Assembly (NCBI RefSeq): GCF_029227915.1
Contig: NC_079888.1
Location: 2,303,001 to 2,367,000 of the forward strand
Direction: 5' to 3'
Source of the DNA: Hydractinia symbiolongicarpus
Taxonomy: Eukaryota; Cnidaria; Hydrozoa; Anthoathecata; Hydractiniidae
Length of the DNA stretch: 64,000 nt
Shown: positions 41,509 to 50,900 of the stretch, piece after piece
Layout of the letters: the number at the start of each line of letters is the position of its first letter
How positions within the stretch are numbered: position 1 is the stretch's first letter
The notes under the pieces: generated by a model
Seen by the model: the letters and a program-made list of their open reading frames with translations, nothing else
Told to the model about the DNA's origin: nothing
The model's database searches: none
Translations under genes and position numbers: made by a program

Positions 41509-41735
41509 TATATATTTATAGTTTCAGGTATAATTTTTTGCTTAACTAGATATTCTCTTGTCATTTCACTTGCGGCGACTATGGCTACAAGCTTTCCGGT
41601 ATCTTCCAGGTCAAACTTCTGAATTGAGGGTGGCGTCATTTTTAATACCTTTTTCCCGAGCATTGAATAGCCTACAGCGAAAACGCATACGACCGATGCT
41701 TTATAAATATCGTTGACTATACTTTTCTTATCCAT
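41508..41735 (-). CDS. Small conserved protein, 75 residues (B)
   Basis: From ATG 41,735; two residues differ from A (MLGKKV versus MPGKNV). The stop codon overlaps the microprotein start. Confidence 0.55.
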   Translation of the reverse strand: MDKKSIVNDIYKASVVCVFAVGYSMLGKKVLKMTPPSIQKFDLEDTGKLVAIVAASEMTREYLVKQKIIPETINI

Positions 41736-41779
41736 GTCTTATATTTACTTCAAGATTATAGTATCGCGATATTATCCCT

Positions 41780-42175
41780 TTATTCCATTTCAAGCTTACT
41801 TATTCTCATAGTTTTTTTATTACCTGAGTTACTTGGTGGGGTACACTTCACCTTAATATTTTTGTCCTTATTTTTATAGACGAAATAAGCACCAATTAAG
41901 ACAAGTACTATCACCCCACCACCACCCATTATTGTGTAGTTCACTCCGCCGTGTTTAGGGGCATCTTTCACGGAATCCTCGATGACAATATCCTTAGGAT
42001 CCTCCAACTGTGTCTGAGGTGCCGAGTGTGTCTGATGTGCCGACTGTACCTCCGTCTGTGCCATGAGCAATCTTTTATATTCTTCCCTATTTTTACGATT
42101 GAATTCAGCCAGCCTCTTACCGGCCTCAACCTTTTTAGGGTTCTTCGTTGTCACCTGAACTGGAGTATCCGACAT
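41780..42175 (-). CDS. Small single-pass membrane protein (B)
   Basis: 131 residues from ATG 42,175. The Gln/Ala/His repeat is shorter than in A, and the TM helix (GGGGVIVLVLIGAYFVY) has diverged in its second half. It overlaps the end of the upstream gene in another frame. Confidence 0.55.
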   Translation of the reverse strand: MSDTPVQVTTKNPKKVEAGKRLAEFNRKNREEYKRLLMAQTEVQSAHQTHSAPQTQLEDPKDIVIEDSVKDAPKHGGVNYTIMGGGGVIVLVLIGAYFVYKNKDKNIKVKCTPPSNSGNKKTMRISKLEME

Positions 42176-42755
42176 CTTTAGTATCCGTATCGATATTGTT
42201 TAAATTTTTTCCCGCGATATAATGCCTACCTGTTATTAAACCTACACTGATTGGTGATAGTAGTGATCCGAACTTATAATATAGATCACATGTGAACCTT
42301 TGGAGTGCCGAGTTTAGGAATGGATCATTCTCCAGGTCATCACTCAGAGCTTTTTGATTTTTTATACCGAGAGCTGTACAGGCGCCCATGGAGTACATGT
42401 GGATTATTGACTGTCCCAAAGACTTTACCATTTGACCGGATAGTTTAGCCTCGTATATGGTGAACAGTTTATCCACCTCATCATTCTTGAGCTTCTGGAT
42501 CTCCGCCTCCGTATACATCTTACCAAGATATAACTTACTATTTCCGGTCAGCACACACTCGAGCAATTTTTGTCTCTTCCCATCATCCCGGGCATCATGT
42601 TCATCGATAAAAATTATGTTGCCAATTGCGTTTTCAGCCATTTTCAATAGCGATAGGTATTTTTTAATACAAAAAAGGCAAAAACTAACCAATACCAGCA
42701 ATAGCACTACAGCTATCACCAGTAATATGAAATTTATATATTCTATTATGGTATT
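42135..42755 (-). pseudogene. Membrane-anchored protein, start codon lost (B)
   Basis: The reading frame matches the 201-residue A gene (23,769-24,374), but the position of the A start codon reads ATA here (near 42,748). The next in-frame ATG falls after the hydrophobic anchor (at MAENAIGNIIF), so translation from it would give a soluble protein. The rest of the frame is open, with a small in-frame insertion (DEHDARDDGK). Initiation at a non-ATG codon cannot be excluded. Confidence 0.5.
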
Positions 42756-42784
42756 GTAGGATAGTACTGTAGTTTTTCTATAGA

Positions 42785-42809
42785 TTTGTTACAAGAGTCT
42801 TGTAACAAA
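42785..42809. terminator. TTTGTTAC hairpin after ATPase (B)
   Basis: Same palindrome as A (TTTGTTACAAGA/TCTTGTAACAAA), 12 bases past the ATPase stop on the minus strand. Confidence 0.65.
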
Positions 42810-42820
42810 AAATGCCCATT

Positions 42821-43417
42821 CTAGCAAATCACGTGAGTTCGTGGAGATTCCATCCTCATGACTAAATGTGTATATTTGCCATCTTTCAGCCTTTCCTTAA
42901 CCTTCTGGATCTCCGACGATTCAATGACATCATTCTCTTCGTGGATGGTTGCGAGATCATGTCTGTCCTTCGGATACCACACATATAACATTTTTGCCTG
43001 CCTTCGTAAGTTCTTCGGTATCGCGGTGTATGATTGTGTGAGTAGCCACATGGTGTGGTTTCGATGCCGACCGCTGATGGCCAGCTCCAGAAGCGGTTGC
43101 CTCTTTTTGTCCAGTTTCTCATCTGCGATTATATCGTCGATCAGGAATAATGTTTTGTATCCGGCACAGAAATCCGTCATCTTTTGAATCCATTCATATA
43201 ACATACCTCTGGGCTCAATTAGAATCACATATCTATCCCTCCAGAACCAGTTACTCCCCATATATGTCTTGTTCCATCTTAATGTTGGACATATAATCAC
43301 AATGAAATCGAAGTGATCAAAGTATTCACTCTCCAGCAGTGTTACTACGCGTTTGGATTTTCCGCAGCCCGTTGGACCGACGAATAGTGCCGTGTGAGGA
43401 TCTTTCATGTAGTCCAT
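42821..43417 (-). CDS. Genome-packaging ATPase, A32/FtsK-HerA type (B)
   Basis: 198 residues from ATG 43,417, one base past the capsid stop codon. Walker A GPTGCGKSK, Walker B TLFLIDDIIADE; only a handful of substitutions from A, mostly around residues 50-75. Intact. Confidence 0.88.
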   Translation of the reverse strand: MDYMKDPHTALFVGPTGCGKSKRVVTLLESEYFDHFDFIVIICPTLRWNKTYMGSNWFWRDRYVILIEPRGMLYEWIQKMTDFCAGYKTLFLIDDIIADEKLDKKRQPLLELAISGRHRNHTMWLLTQSYTAIPKNLRRQAKMLYVWYPKDRHDLATIHEENDVIESSEIQKVKERLKDGKYTHLVMRMESPRTHVIC

Positions 43418-43418
43418 C

Positions 43419-44737
43419 TTAATATAGTACATCCATAATTTCACCGTTTTGAATATTTAATTGAGCATCCATGATTAGATATATGTAGGCGTTTAAGGAT
43501 CCTGCGGTTTCGGCCGTCTTTTTAACTTGCAGTGTGATGCCCTCGCTCGCATTTTCAATCCGTCGGCCGGTCCCGTGCAGTGAGTTTTCATCTATGGTTC
43601 TGAAATCCAGCCATAGAGCATATTTCGTGGTTAGGTAGTCCGCGACCTTCACATCATGTAGTTGCAAATGTTTTTGTATTTCACCGGCGTTGCCATCCCT
43701 TTGCTTACCCTCTGCAAAATACTTGCATATTTCACCATAATGCTCAAACGGTTGCATCCCCTGGGCGAAAAGTTGGTTAGGCTTACCCTCAACTATGGCG
43801 GATACCTTTTTGATCTTAGGATTGTAGAACCTACCTGTATCTCGTTTGTAAGCTTTCTCTTCTTCAAACAGAACCAATATACCCTTCAGGGACTTGCACG
43901 GTGTATTGAATGACCAATTCCACGTTGTGTCTGACTTACCACCCTAATTTGTCTATGTCTTAGAAATCTGTCGTAAAGTACGGCCATGTTTTGGTATTCA
44001 TTTGAAATGAATCTGGCGAGTGTGGGTTGTGTCACAATCTCATATTCGAGAGATATGTTGGAGATTTTGTATTTAGCATCCGGCGCCGGTGCCGTGGCGG
44101 AACCCGAAGGTTTGGTAGGTGTTGATAATACTACCCTGTCATAATTGTTGAATGTTATCTCATAACACAGCCTATTACCTAATCCGGCCTGATAATAAGG
44201 AATCGTGCTATCCAACATTTCAAAATCCAGCGGTATGGTGAACTTGTTTTTGTATGCATCATAGATTGCTTTGTCCGCTACCTCCGATGCGTCTTTATCC
44301 GCGGCTCCAACTCTCAGTTTCATGCAATTTTCCGTGCACCCTTCATCAAAGATGATACCTTGTCTTATTGCATTTCTTTTTTCAGACTTGGTTAACCATA
44401 AATCTCTGTAGCACCCGAAAAGATCAAAGTCATCAATGCTCAGAATCTCGGTACCCTCGAACTTGATAGCTAGCTTTTTAACAATTGCCCTCCCTATGTT
44501 AGAGACCAATGTTCTCTTCGTGTCGACTTTTGACTCGAGTTCAATGTCGAAACTTATTTTCGAAGTACCCGGAACAATGACATCATCGTCACCTAAATTA
44601 GGGAACCTAATCAGGAGTAACTGGTTCTGATCAATCTCACTTGGGTTGTGAGTGACAATTACTTTTTGATGCGTTCCTTTTACACCATGTGCGGTTCTAA
44701 GCGAACGCTCTGGGTTTAACTTTTTCCCGTATTCCAT
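43419..44737 (-). pseudogene. Major capsid protein, double-jelly-roll type, frameshifted (B)
   Basis: From ATG 44,737 the frame is open for about 270 codons, then B is one base shorter than A near 43,940 and the frame is lost. The remaining third (43,877-43,419) matches A to the common end MDVLY. Conserved blocks are the same as in A (THQKVIVTHN, PYYQAGLGNRLC, FEHYGEICKYF). The position and type of the lesion differ from both lesions in A. Confidence 0.8.
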
Positions 44738-44792
44738 GCTATTCCATATTACTTTTATTTTATTTTACTTTAATTCGGTTAATGCTACGGTA

Positions 44793-45356
44793 TCATCTAT
44801 ACGCCGTATCTCTTATGTGTAGGGTAACTGCTGTCTTCATACCACCCCATAGCACCTTACCATCCTGACCTGTGACTCTCATGGTAAGTGATTGAAGTAA
44901 ACCTTTCTTTAGTTTCTTATATTGCGGATTTTTCGGTTCAATATATGTAAAATCACCACCATACTCGGATATATGATATGTCATCAGGTTGTTGCTATAT
45001 TCACCATCTTTAAGATTTAACGAGTTATCCAATTCATTAAGATTAAAATGTAGTTCCGTTATACCCCCTAGATTGAATATTTTACTCAACTTAGAGTTTC
45101 TAGCTAGTTGTGTTGATTTTACATCACCTCTCACGATTGAATTCAACTCCCTCCCCGTGTAGTGCTGACCCTGTGGTAACCTAACCGTGGTAACTCCATC
45201 AGCCAAGGGTATATCTATTGGAGCTGTAGCTACATATGTGACATTATCCGAAAACGTCTCCACGATCGCAACCTCCTTTGTACCATGTGAGTTGTCTATC
45301 GGTTGATACAAATAGATTTTCTTCTCGCTATTTACGTCCTTTATTGTGATATACAT
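44793..45356 (-). CDS. Penton-like minor capsid protein (B)
   Basis: 187 residues from ATG 45,356, intact, with about six substitutions from A. Same C-terminal signature (LKKGLLQSLTMRVTG). Shares a divergent promoter with the tail-anchored gene. Confidence 0.6.
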   Translation of the reverse strand: MYITIKDVNSEKKIYLYQPIDNSHGTKEVAIVETFSDNVTYVATAPIDIPLADGVTTVRLPQGQHYTGRELNSIVRGDVKSTQLARNSKLSKIFNLGGITELHFNLNELDNSLNLKDGEYSNNLMTYHISEYGGDFTYIEPKNPQYKKLKKGLLQSLTMRVTGQDGKVLWGGMKTAVTLHIRDTAYR

Positions 45357-45394
45357 TATTATATTAGAGATTGTGAATATATTTAAATCAAAGA
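45357..45394. promoter_or_regulatory. Divergent promoter (B)
   Basis: 38-bp AT-rich spacer identical in layout to 21,136-21,173 of A. Confidence 0.5.
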
Positions 45395-46576
45395 ATGGAT
45401 GACATTTTCAGATATAACCCGAATGCGGCATATAAGCCAAATGGAGGGCTGGATCTTCAAATATTGGGCGCTAGGGATCTGTACAAACAGGCCATTATTG
45501 TGTCTGAAAGTGGCTCTTTCCCCGCTTCCTTTCCTAATATTTTTACCAATTATGAACTTAGTCATAACGCGCAACGTATGAGAATTTGGAATGAGCAACC
45601 TTTTAGATTATGGCAAACCCAGCTAAATTTCGCCACTTGGTGCGCTTCAAGTGCCTGTGGCGTAAGTTCGGAACACCTGAAGGATGGTAGATCTATGGTC
45701 AGGTCAATATATCGTTTTCATGTGTATTATCACATTAGGCGAATCATTAAGCGCCTACAGACACCTCTACCCTTTGAGGATAGCTTCAATCGATACGACA
45801 ATCCCTATTCAAATGAGGAGTTTTTAAAAATCTGCGGCGATTATGGAGTTGATCCCAACCCCATGAAATACAGGGGTCAGAACTTTTTCAGCTCATATCA
45901 AAAAAGACGTAAAGAATATCCGACTCCGGGGTTAAGTTATTTCACAAACGACTCCATGACGCAGTGGATTGTGGAAAAATCCGATGGATTTACAAAAACG
46001 GGCCTTGTGAAGATCTCGAGCAGTGTCAGGGCCTATGCCTATCTTGTTCTTAGTTCTCAAGCCTCAGCGCGATCCTCCATCCTCGGTAATAATTCAAGTG
46101 CTCTGACCGCCCAAAAAGTTTTTATGAATAACCTTGAGGACATTGTTAACCGTAGGGTCGATATTCAGGAGGACATTAAACGTTATCAGGATACGTTAAA
46201 CTACGCTTCAAGTAAGGTTGATTATTCGGTTGGACAAGGTATTTATATGTTACCTAGTGACATGAATCTCAGAATTAAGACCGGTGTGGTGGATTACAAC
46301 AACAAGATTTTGATATCGGGTGAAGATCTTACCATCGGTATTAATCGAAAGGTCAATGTTACCGAATCACATAAGATAACTAAAAAGAAGCCGGTAACAC
46401 CCGATCATCCTGATATCCATCCTGATAAACACATTACCGTACACCACGTGGATACTACAGATAAACACATTACTGCACCTTACCACAAAGATACTCCTCC
46501 TACACACGAAGATGAGAAGATCGCTCTTGTGATTGTTATGACAACAGGTTATTTCATATGGTATTTGTTTAGATAA
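45395..46576 (+). CDS. Putative virion or membrane protein with C-terminal anchor (B)
   Basis: 393 residues from ATG 45,395, intact. Same globular N-terminus, His/Pro/Asp linker (one HPD unit shorter than in A) and tail anchor ending YFIWYLFR. Function inferred only from position next to the capsid block. Confidence 0.6.
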   Translation: MDDIFRYNPNAAYKPNGGLDLQILGARDLYKQAIIVSESGSFPASFPNIFTNYELSHNAQRMRIWNEQPFRLWQTQLNFATWCASSACGVSSEHLKDGRSMVRSIYRFHVYYHIRRIIKRLQTPLPFEDSFNRYDNPYSNEEFLKICGDYGVDPNPMKYRGQNFFSSYQKRRKEYPTPGLSYFTNDSMTQWIVEKSDGFTKTGLVKISSSVRAYAYLVLSSQASARSSILGNNSSALTAQKVFMNNLEDIVNRRVDIQEDIKRYQDTLNYASSKVDYSVGQGIYMLPSDMNLRIKTGVVDYNNKILISGEDLTIGINRKVNVTESHKITKKKPVTPDHPDIHPDKHITVHHVDTTDKHITAPYHKDTPPTHEDEKIALVIVMTTGYFIWYLFR

Positions 46577-46831
46577 AGAATGACGTCAATTAAATGTCAA
46601 TCAAGCCAGAATAACAATAGAGAAACAATGCATTCCTTACATACCAAATATCCTTAGCAACGGCTACTTTCGTTTTGACTTTTTTCTTATGTAAACAACT
46701 TTCTGGTATGTAAAATATGTAAAATCCTATTGTTATAAGCGTTTGATTGACAGATGGTAGATAACAAAAACTGCTTGCGTGTTGTTATTTATAAAGTGGT
46801 ATAAAGAGATGTAATCGTGAATATAAACACA
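46577..46831. promoter_or_regulatory. Spacer with TATA-like sequences upstream of the OB-like gene (B)
   Basis: 255 bp; near the gene it carries TTATAAAGTGGTATAAAGAGA, and farther out an imperfect inverted pair (CATACCAAATATCC; TCTGGTATGTAAAATATG). The same spacer occurs in A (19,696-19,941), so it is maintained. Confidence 0.4.
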
Positions 46832-47167
46832 ATGGCTTTTCCAACAGTTGAAGAATTTGAACAAAACATAGAACAAGTTACTCCAATCATAAAGTGGAGA
46901 GAGCTGCCTAAAAACGATATTTACCTTGTTAAATATGTGAAAGAGATGGAAATATCAAGACCCGGTGCTCTTTCTGAAAAATCTATGTATGCGGAGGTCC
47001 AAGATAGAATGGGAAATAAATATAAGACATGGTTGCCCGCAAGACGTTGTGATGAATTGAAGGATTATGGTTGGAATGGTGATGCCTTTGTCAGATCAAA
47101 TGGTCTCAAACAATCTCAAAATAATCATCAAAATCGATTCTTCAGTTATGACATTATGTGGCGCTAA
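46832..47167 (+). CDS. Small conserved protein, possible OB-fold (B, intact)
   Basis: 111 residues from ATG 46,832. Pattern IIKWRELPKNDIYLVKYV, then SMYAEVQDRMGNKYKTWLPAR and a C-terminal FFSYDIMWR, giving alternating beta strands compatible with an OB fold. Transcribed outward toward the TIR, followed by an ATCTTTAC hairpin. It may bind single-stranded DNA during replication; this is inference from gene content, not a recognised family. Confidence 0.55.
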   Translation: MAFPTVEEFEQNIEQVTPIIKWRELPKNDIYLVKYVKEMEISRPGALSEKSMYAEVQDRMGNKYKTWLPARRCDELKDYGWNGDAFVRSNGLKQSQNNHQNRFFSYDIMWR

Positions 47168-47186
47168 ACCTTGCAACATTGCAATC

Positions 47187-47211
47187 ATCTTTACTTGTTT
47201 CTGGTAAAGAT
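47187..47211. terminator. ATCTTTAC hairpin after the OB-like gene (B)
   Basis: Perfect ATCTTTAC/GTAAAGAT stem with a 9-base loop, 19 bases after the stop and just inside the TIR. Confidence 0.6.
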
Positions 47212-47475
47212 AGACACACCTATCACTGTAATTGGGGGACACGGCAGGGAGGGTGGGGAGGGACCCATGGGACGGGGAGGGAGGGGACACGGCTGGGGAG
47301 GGGGTTTTGGACAGATATTATAGAGCATGCCCGCTTATTTGACGTAACGTGGTAAAGTGCACATGGATTTTATGGACTCTTCTATCGTTGATTTGACGTG
47401 GATGATCTATAAATTGACGTGGAGTGGCACAGAATATATTAATCGCTGTCCTAGGATCCGCATTTTCCTATCTCT
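47210..47475 (-). repeat. Element B right terminal inverted repeat
   Basis: Complement of 27,159-27,425 with a few substitutions; ends CCTATCTCT at 47,475, next to the ACCGC duplication. Confidence 0.93.
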
Positions 47476-47763
47476 ACCGCAGTGGCCATTATTAGAAAAG
47501 GCCGCGCAGTTTGGGGTTCGGGTATGTGTCTATTAAGCTCTGCTTCATGTGCGGTTACCACCGAATATGTTAAGATATATCGGGAGAAACAAAACAAAGT
47601 CAGAGCCTCATATCGCGTTGTACAAAATGCCATCGATGTGTTCGATAAAACGCTACCAAACTTTTCATCATACATCAGTAGAGCCGATTTTGAAAGTTTG
47701 TGTAATACATATCACAGAACTCTCAAGGATCTGGATAAACTAGATATAGGTTATTTAGAGTAA
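47476..47763 (+). pseudogene. Membrane protein gene of A, 3' part, separated by element B
   Basis: Continues the gene started at 26,971. The first five bases (ACCGC) are the target duplication. The frame then gives the second hydrophobic helix and the conserved C-terminus (RTLKDLDKLDIGYLE). Compared with the B gene a few residues are missing after IIR, an older in-frame change. Confidence 0.9.
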
Positions 47764-47787
47764 AGTTTTTTTTCTTTGTAGTAACCA

Positions 47788-48381
47788 ATGGCAGAGATTT
47801 ATCCGAAGCTACCCACGGCTCCTGAGTATTCGAGCGAGCAAGACAAGTTTAACACAAATACAGTTAATTCCCAACTTGAGGAGTTGATAAAATTAAAAAA
47901 CAAATTCAACACAAAGTATGAGAAATACAACAAGAAATTACACAGACTTGTGATTCTAAATGCCGGCGCCACGGCCCTAACCATCACTTCCGGCATAGGT
48001 TCGGTGGTAACAGGTGCTACACTCATTGGGATACCCGTTTCTGTCGGATTGGGTGGTGTGGCCCTATCTGGCTCTATTTCCACCGGCATTATCGCAGCTT
48101 TGATTAAAAGATATCAGAGCAAGCTTGACAAAGTCATGAAATTATATGATGTTGCGACGTCTGCCATCGCCGTGTTTGAAAACTCCTTCTCACGGGCGCT
48201 GAATAATGATGACATTAGTCACATTGAATTTCAAACCCTGTGCGGTATATACTACGAAGCTCTGGACAAAATTACGAAAACCGACAGAAAGATGGAGAGC
48301 GAAACGCGCAACCAGTTTGAAAAAAGTCTAATGGCCGAGGTCCAAAGCCTCAGAAAGACGGTAAATCAGGAACAAAGTTAG
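47788..48381 (+). CDS. Membrane protein with two Gly/Ala-rich helices (A)
   Basis: 197 residues from ATG 47,788, intact. Orthologue of 38,433-39,020 in B, with the same NSQLEELIKLKNKF helix, hydrophobic hairpin (residues about 55-110) and C-terminal helical domain. Confidence 0.6.
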   Translation: MAEIYPKLPTAPEYSSEQDKFNTNTVNSQLEELIKLKNKFNTKYEKYNKKLHRLVILNAGATALTITSGIGSVVTGATLIGIPVSVGLGGVALSGSISTGIIAALIKRYQSKLDKVMKLYDVATSAIAVFENSFSRALNNDDISHIEFQTLCGIYYEALDKITKTDRKMESETRNQFEKSLMAEVQSLRKTVNQEQS

Positions 48382-48529
48382 TAATGTGTGCATGTACGCC
48401 GCTCGCATATTTCGTGTGCTATTTGAAAAATTAATATTTGAAAGTAAGGCGGTTTGTGACATTATGTGGCGCGATCGCCCGAGCCATGGCGGCCCTATCT
48501 GCCGACCGCCCTGTGCGAACCTCGGCATC

Positions 48530-48554
48530 ATCTTTACCAGATACAGGTAAAGAT
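48530..48554. terminator. ATCTTTAC hairpin after integrase (A)
   Basis: Perfect ATCTTTAC/GTAAAGAT stem, 9-base loop, about 25 bases past the stop of the minus-strand integrase gene. Confidence 0.6.
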
Positions 48555-48579
48555 ACTTTTTATGTATCGTCCCCCTTTT

Positions 48580-49563
48580 TCACCAACCTTGCACATAATC
48601 AGGAGGTAATTCTGTATCTTCGGGTATTAACATCAATTCCTCTTTTACAAAAGCCCGTCCGGGTCCGTCTTGAACATAGTACATTACACGGTTACCAGGT
48701 TGCACTATTACCTCACGCAATCTATATGTGTTTTTCGACCATATTCTGTCGGTTGCCCGTCTCCGCCCATCATCATGCTCTTCACCAGGTTGTAGTAGAT
48801 ATCTATACAGGCCATCTTTAGGTAATTCTACTTCAGGTGGATAATTCTCTCGTTTAGCAAGAGGCACCTCTTTCATTATAATAGCATCTTTTGGTTTCAT
48901 ACCAATCATCTGCGTCTTTGTATCGTTTAGCCTATCAATCAGTTTATACAGATGCTTAACCCATGTAGATGATACCTTTTCCGAATCATTCAGTTCTTGA
49001 GCATCTTGTATTTTGAATAAATTTTCCGCAAGTATCTTGTTCAACGCCTCAACAAAAGCTGTGTGCGTATGCTTATATTTTGTAGTCGCCCTTTTAATTT
49101 CAACCTTATGCTTCTCCAACAGCTTTGTCACATCTGCTTTGAATTCTGAACCGTTATCACATTGGAAAGTTTTTGGATAAGTTAATGGTCCGGCCTTGTA
49201 GATGTCTTCAATCATAGCGGCAACCTCTTTGGCTTTCTTAGTCCTCAAAGGTCGGGCTACTTTGTATCTGGAAGCAGCATCGATTCCCGACAAAATGTAC
49301 TTATATTTATTACCATACAGTATGTCACCGGGCATGTACAATAAATCGAATTGATGTAAATCATTAGGGGTGGTAACTTCATAATGTGGTCTTTCAACAT
49401 GTTTTGGAGCGGGTAAATGTACTTGCCAAAATGCTTGTTTTGATAGCCACTTCTTAATCTCCTTTGGTTTGAAACCGAATCCTCTTAAATTCTGAACAGC
49501 CTTTTGTCCTTTCCATAAATTTTGAGGTTGATAGTAAGTCTCTTGAAGTTTAGAGTTTGACAT
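48580..49563 (-). CDS. Retroviral-type (DDE) integrase of element A
   Basis: 327 residues from ATG 49,563, intact. Same D, D-35-E residues as the B enzyme (FDLLYM; CDNGSEFK; FVEALNK) with about eight substitutions overall. Divergent from the SAP gene. Both elements therefore retain an apparently complete integrase although replicase and capsid are broken. Confidence 0.93.
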   Translation of the reverse strand: MSNSKLQETYYQPQNLWKGQKAVQNLRGFGFKPKEIKKWLSKQAFWQVHLPAPKHVERPHYEVTTPNDLHQFDLLYMPGDILYGNKYKYILSGIDAASRYKVARPLRTKKAKEVAAMIEDIYKAGPLTYPKTFQCDNGSEFKADVTKLLEKHKVEIKRATTKYKHTHTAFVEALNKILAENLFKIQDAQELNDSEKVSSTWVKHLYKLIDRLNDTKTQMIGMKPKDAIIMKEVPLAKRENYPPEVELPKDGLYRYLLQPGEEHDDGRRRATDRIWSKNTYRLREVIVQPGNRVMYYVQDGPGRAFVKEELMLIPEDTELPPDYVQGW

Positions 49564-49650
49564 GTTTTATTTATGCACACCTTTATTTATCTCCTTTTTG
49601 TTATGATGTGGTACGATAAAAGTGCTTAAAGTTTTTTATATTATATTAAT
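49564..49650. promoter_or_regulatory. Divergent integrase/SAP promoter (A)
   Basis: Contains the same block as 36,012-36,060 of B on the opposite strand (GTTATGATGTGGTACG, ATAAAAGTGCTTAAAGTTTT). Confidence 0.55.
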
Positions 49651-49956
49651 ATGTCAGACATGGCTACTCAAACTGATCTACATTGTGATACCACCGATGG
49701 TGGTGTACCCGACTACAAATTGATGAAACTGAGAGAGTTGCGGGAGGTTGCTAAATCCCGTGGGGTGAAGTATATCACGGGGATGAAAAAGGCTAAACTG
49801 GTTGAGATGATTGAGAAGAATGATCTCGACCCATCCTACACCATCGATCCGGATACCAAACGGGAATGGTATGGATACTGTTCAAGGTGGAGGTCGAAAA
49901 ACAGGGAGGCATATCTAAAATCTCAAAAACGTTATAACGACAAAAGATCCAAGTGA
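49651..49956 (+). CDS. Small SAP-domain protein (A)
   Basis: 101 residues from ATG 49,651. Twelve extra N-terminal residues compared with B, then the same SAP core (LMKLRELREVAKSRGVKYIT) and basic tail YNDKRSK. Followed by a TTTGTTAC hairpin. Confidence 0.75.
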   Translation: MSDMATQTDLHCDTTDGGVPDYKLMKLRELREVAKSRGVKYITGMKKAKLVEMIEKNDLDPSYTIDPDTKREWYGYCSRWRSKNREAYLKSQKRYNDKRSK

Positions 49957-49971
49957 TTGAACAACCCTTTT

Positions 49972-49995
49972 TTTGTTACTCAGACGAGTAACAAA
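49972..49995. terminator. TTTGTTAC hairpin after SAP gene (A)
   Basis: TTTGTTAC/GTAACAAA stem, 8-base loop, 15 bases past the SAP stop. Confidence 0.65.
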
Positions 49996-50168
49996 TGTTG
50001 GTGGGTTGGTACCCATGGGAACGGGGAGGGGGACACGGCGGAGGTGGGTGGGTACCCATGGTCTATCGATGTATGTGTGTTTTAGCGTGTTTTACTACAA
50101 TTTTAGCATGGTGGGGCAACCACAAACTAGGACACTCACAACCTTTCAGCACGATTTTTAAAACCGTC
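49996..50168. other. Spacer with TIR-like G-rich tract (A)
   Basis: 50,005-50,062 contains ACCCATGGGAACGGGGAGG and GGGTGGGTACCCATGG, close to the C/G-rich inner part of the TIRs (read in the same sense as 47,250-47,300). No gene. Related GTGGGTACCCACC sequence lies in the equivalent B spacer near 35,640-35,670. Confidence 0.5.
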
Positions 50169-50201
50169 TTAAAGATTTCAAATCGTATATCGTACACAAG
50201 C
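50169..50201 (+). promoter_or_regulatory. Shared promoter/leader motif before RING (A)
   Basis: TTAAAGATT, TCGTATATCGTAC and CAAGC immediately before ATG 50,202. Confidence 0.6.
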
Positions 50202-50881
50202 ATGTCTTCACCAATCGTTCTCGATTTGATACACAGTAGGGAATATATTGATGTATATTTAGTCTTTTCACGGTCCGTGATTTAAGAGCCCGAGCGAGTT
50301 TCCTCGGCGCATATAGATACTCGCATCTCAGAAGGGACGAGCTTATTGAATTAATATTATCAATAGATCCTAATATGAGTTCGTCTCAAGTACAACATGC
50401 ACAGTACTTGAGAGAAAGGTCAATGCCTAGACCAATACATAGACCGATGCGTAGACGACCCACCAGACCGGTACCAGGGCCATTACCTGTATCGAGACCG
50501 CTACCATCGTCAGTCTCAGCGCTGATACATTCAGTCTCGATACAGTTAATGGCCTCATCATCGGGACCAAATGTATCAGTGTCAAGACCGGTGCCAGCAT
50601 CGATTAGACCGGTACCAGCACCGATTAGACCGGTACCAGCACCGATTAGACAAGTACCAGCACAGCTTGAGGTTGATGATGAGGACGACGCTGACGATGA
50701 CATTGATGAAGATGATAGATGTATCATTTGTCTTTCTAAACGAAAGACCGCCACCATTGTTCATGGTAGAACAGGGCATTTTTGCTGCTGTCTATCATGT
50801 GCATATAAATTGGAGAATGGGGGGGATAAATGCCCCATATGTCGCGCATCCATCGATCTTGTCATTAAACAATATAATTGA
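50202..50881 (+). pseudogene. SAP + Arg/Pro tract + MDM2-like RING protein, probable N-terminal frameshift (A)
   Basis: ATG 50,202 follows the shared leader and opens a frame that stops after 27 codons. An overlapping frame (about 50,256-50,881) encodes a SAP-like segment (RDLRARASFLG, then HLRRDELIELI), an RPVPAP-type repeat and an intact C2H2C4 RING (CIICLSKRK, VHGRTGH, CLSCAYKL, CPICRAS). A small indel near 50,255 probably split one gene. An internal ATG at 50,375 could still give a 168-residue protein lacking SAP but keeping the RING. The RING keeps all ligands, unlike the B copy. Confidence 0.6.
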
Positions 50882-50900
50882 TTTGTTTGGTGTCAGATTT

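Larger units (their letters stand above)
27159..47475. mobile_element. Polinton-like element B, nested in A in reverse orientation
   Basis: 20,317 bp including a 4-kb mariner insert, about 16.3 kb without it. The ends are 266-267-bp inverted repeats beginning AGAGATAGGAAAATGCGG, flanked by the 5-bp duplication ACCGC (27,154-27,158 and 47,476-47,480). The gene content and order mirror element A, but B lies in the opposite orientation, has a rearranged SAP/RING/integrase block and a shorter TIR. It therefore represents a separate, closely related lineage and not a tandem copy of A. Confidence 0.93.
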
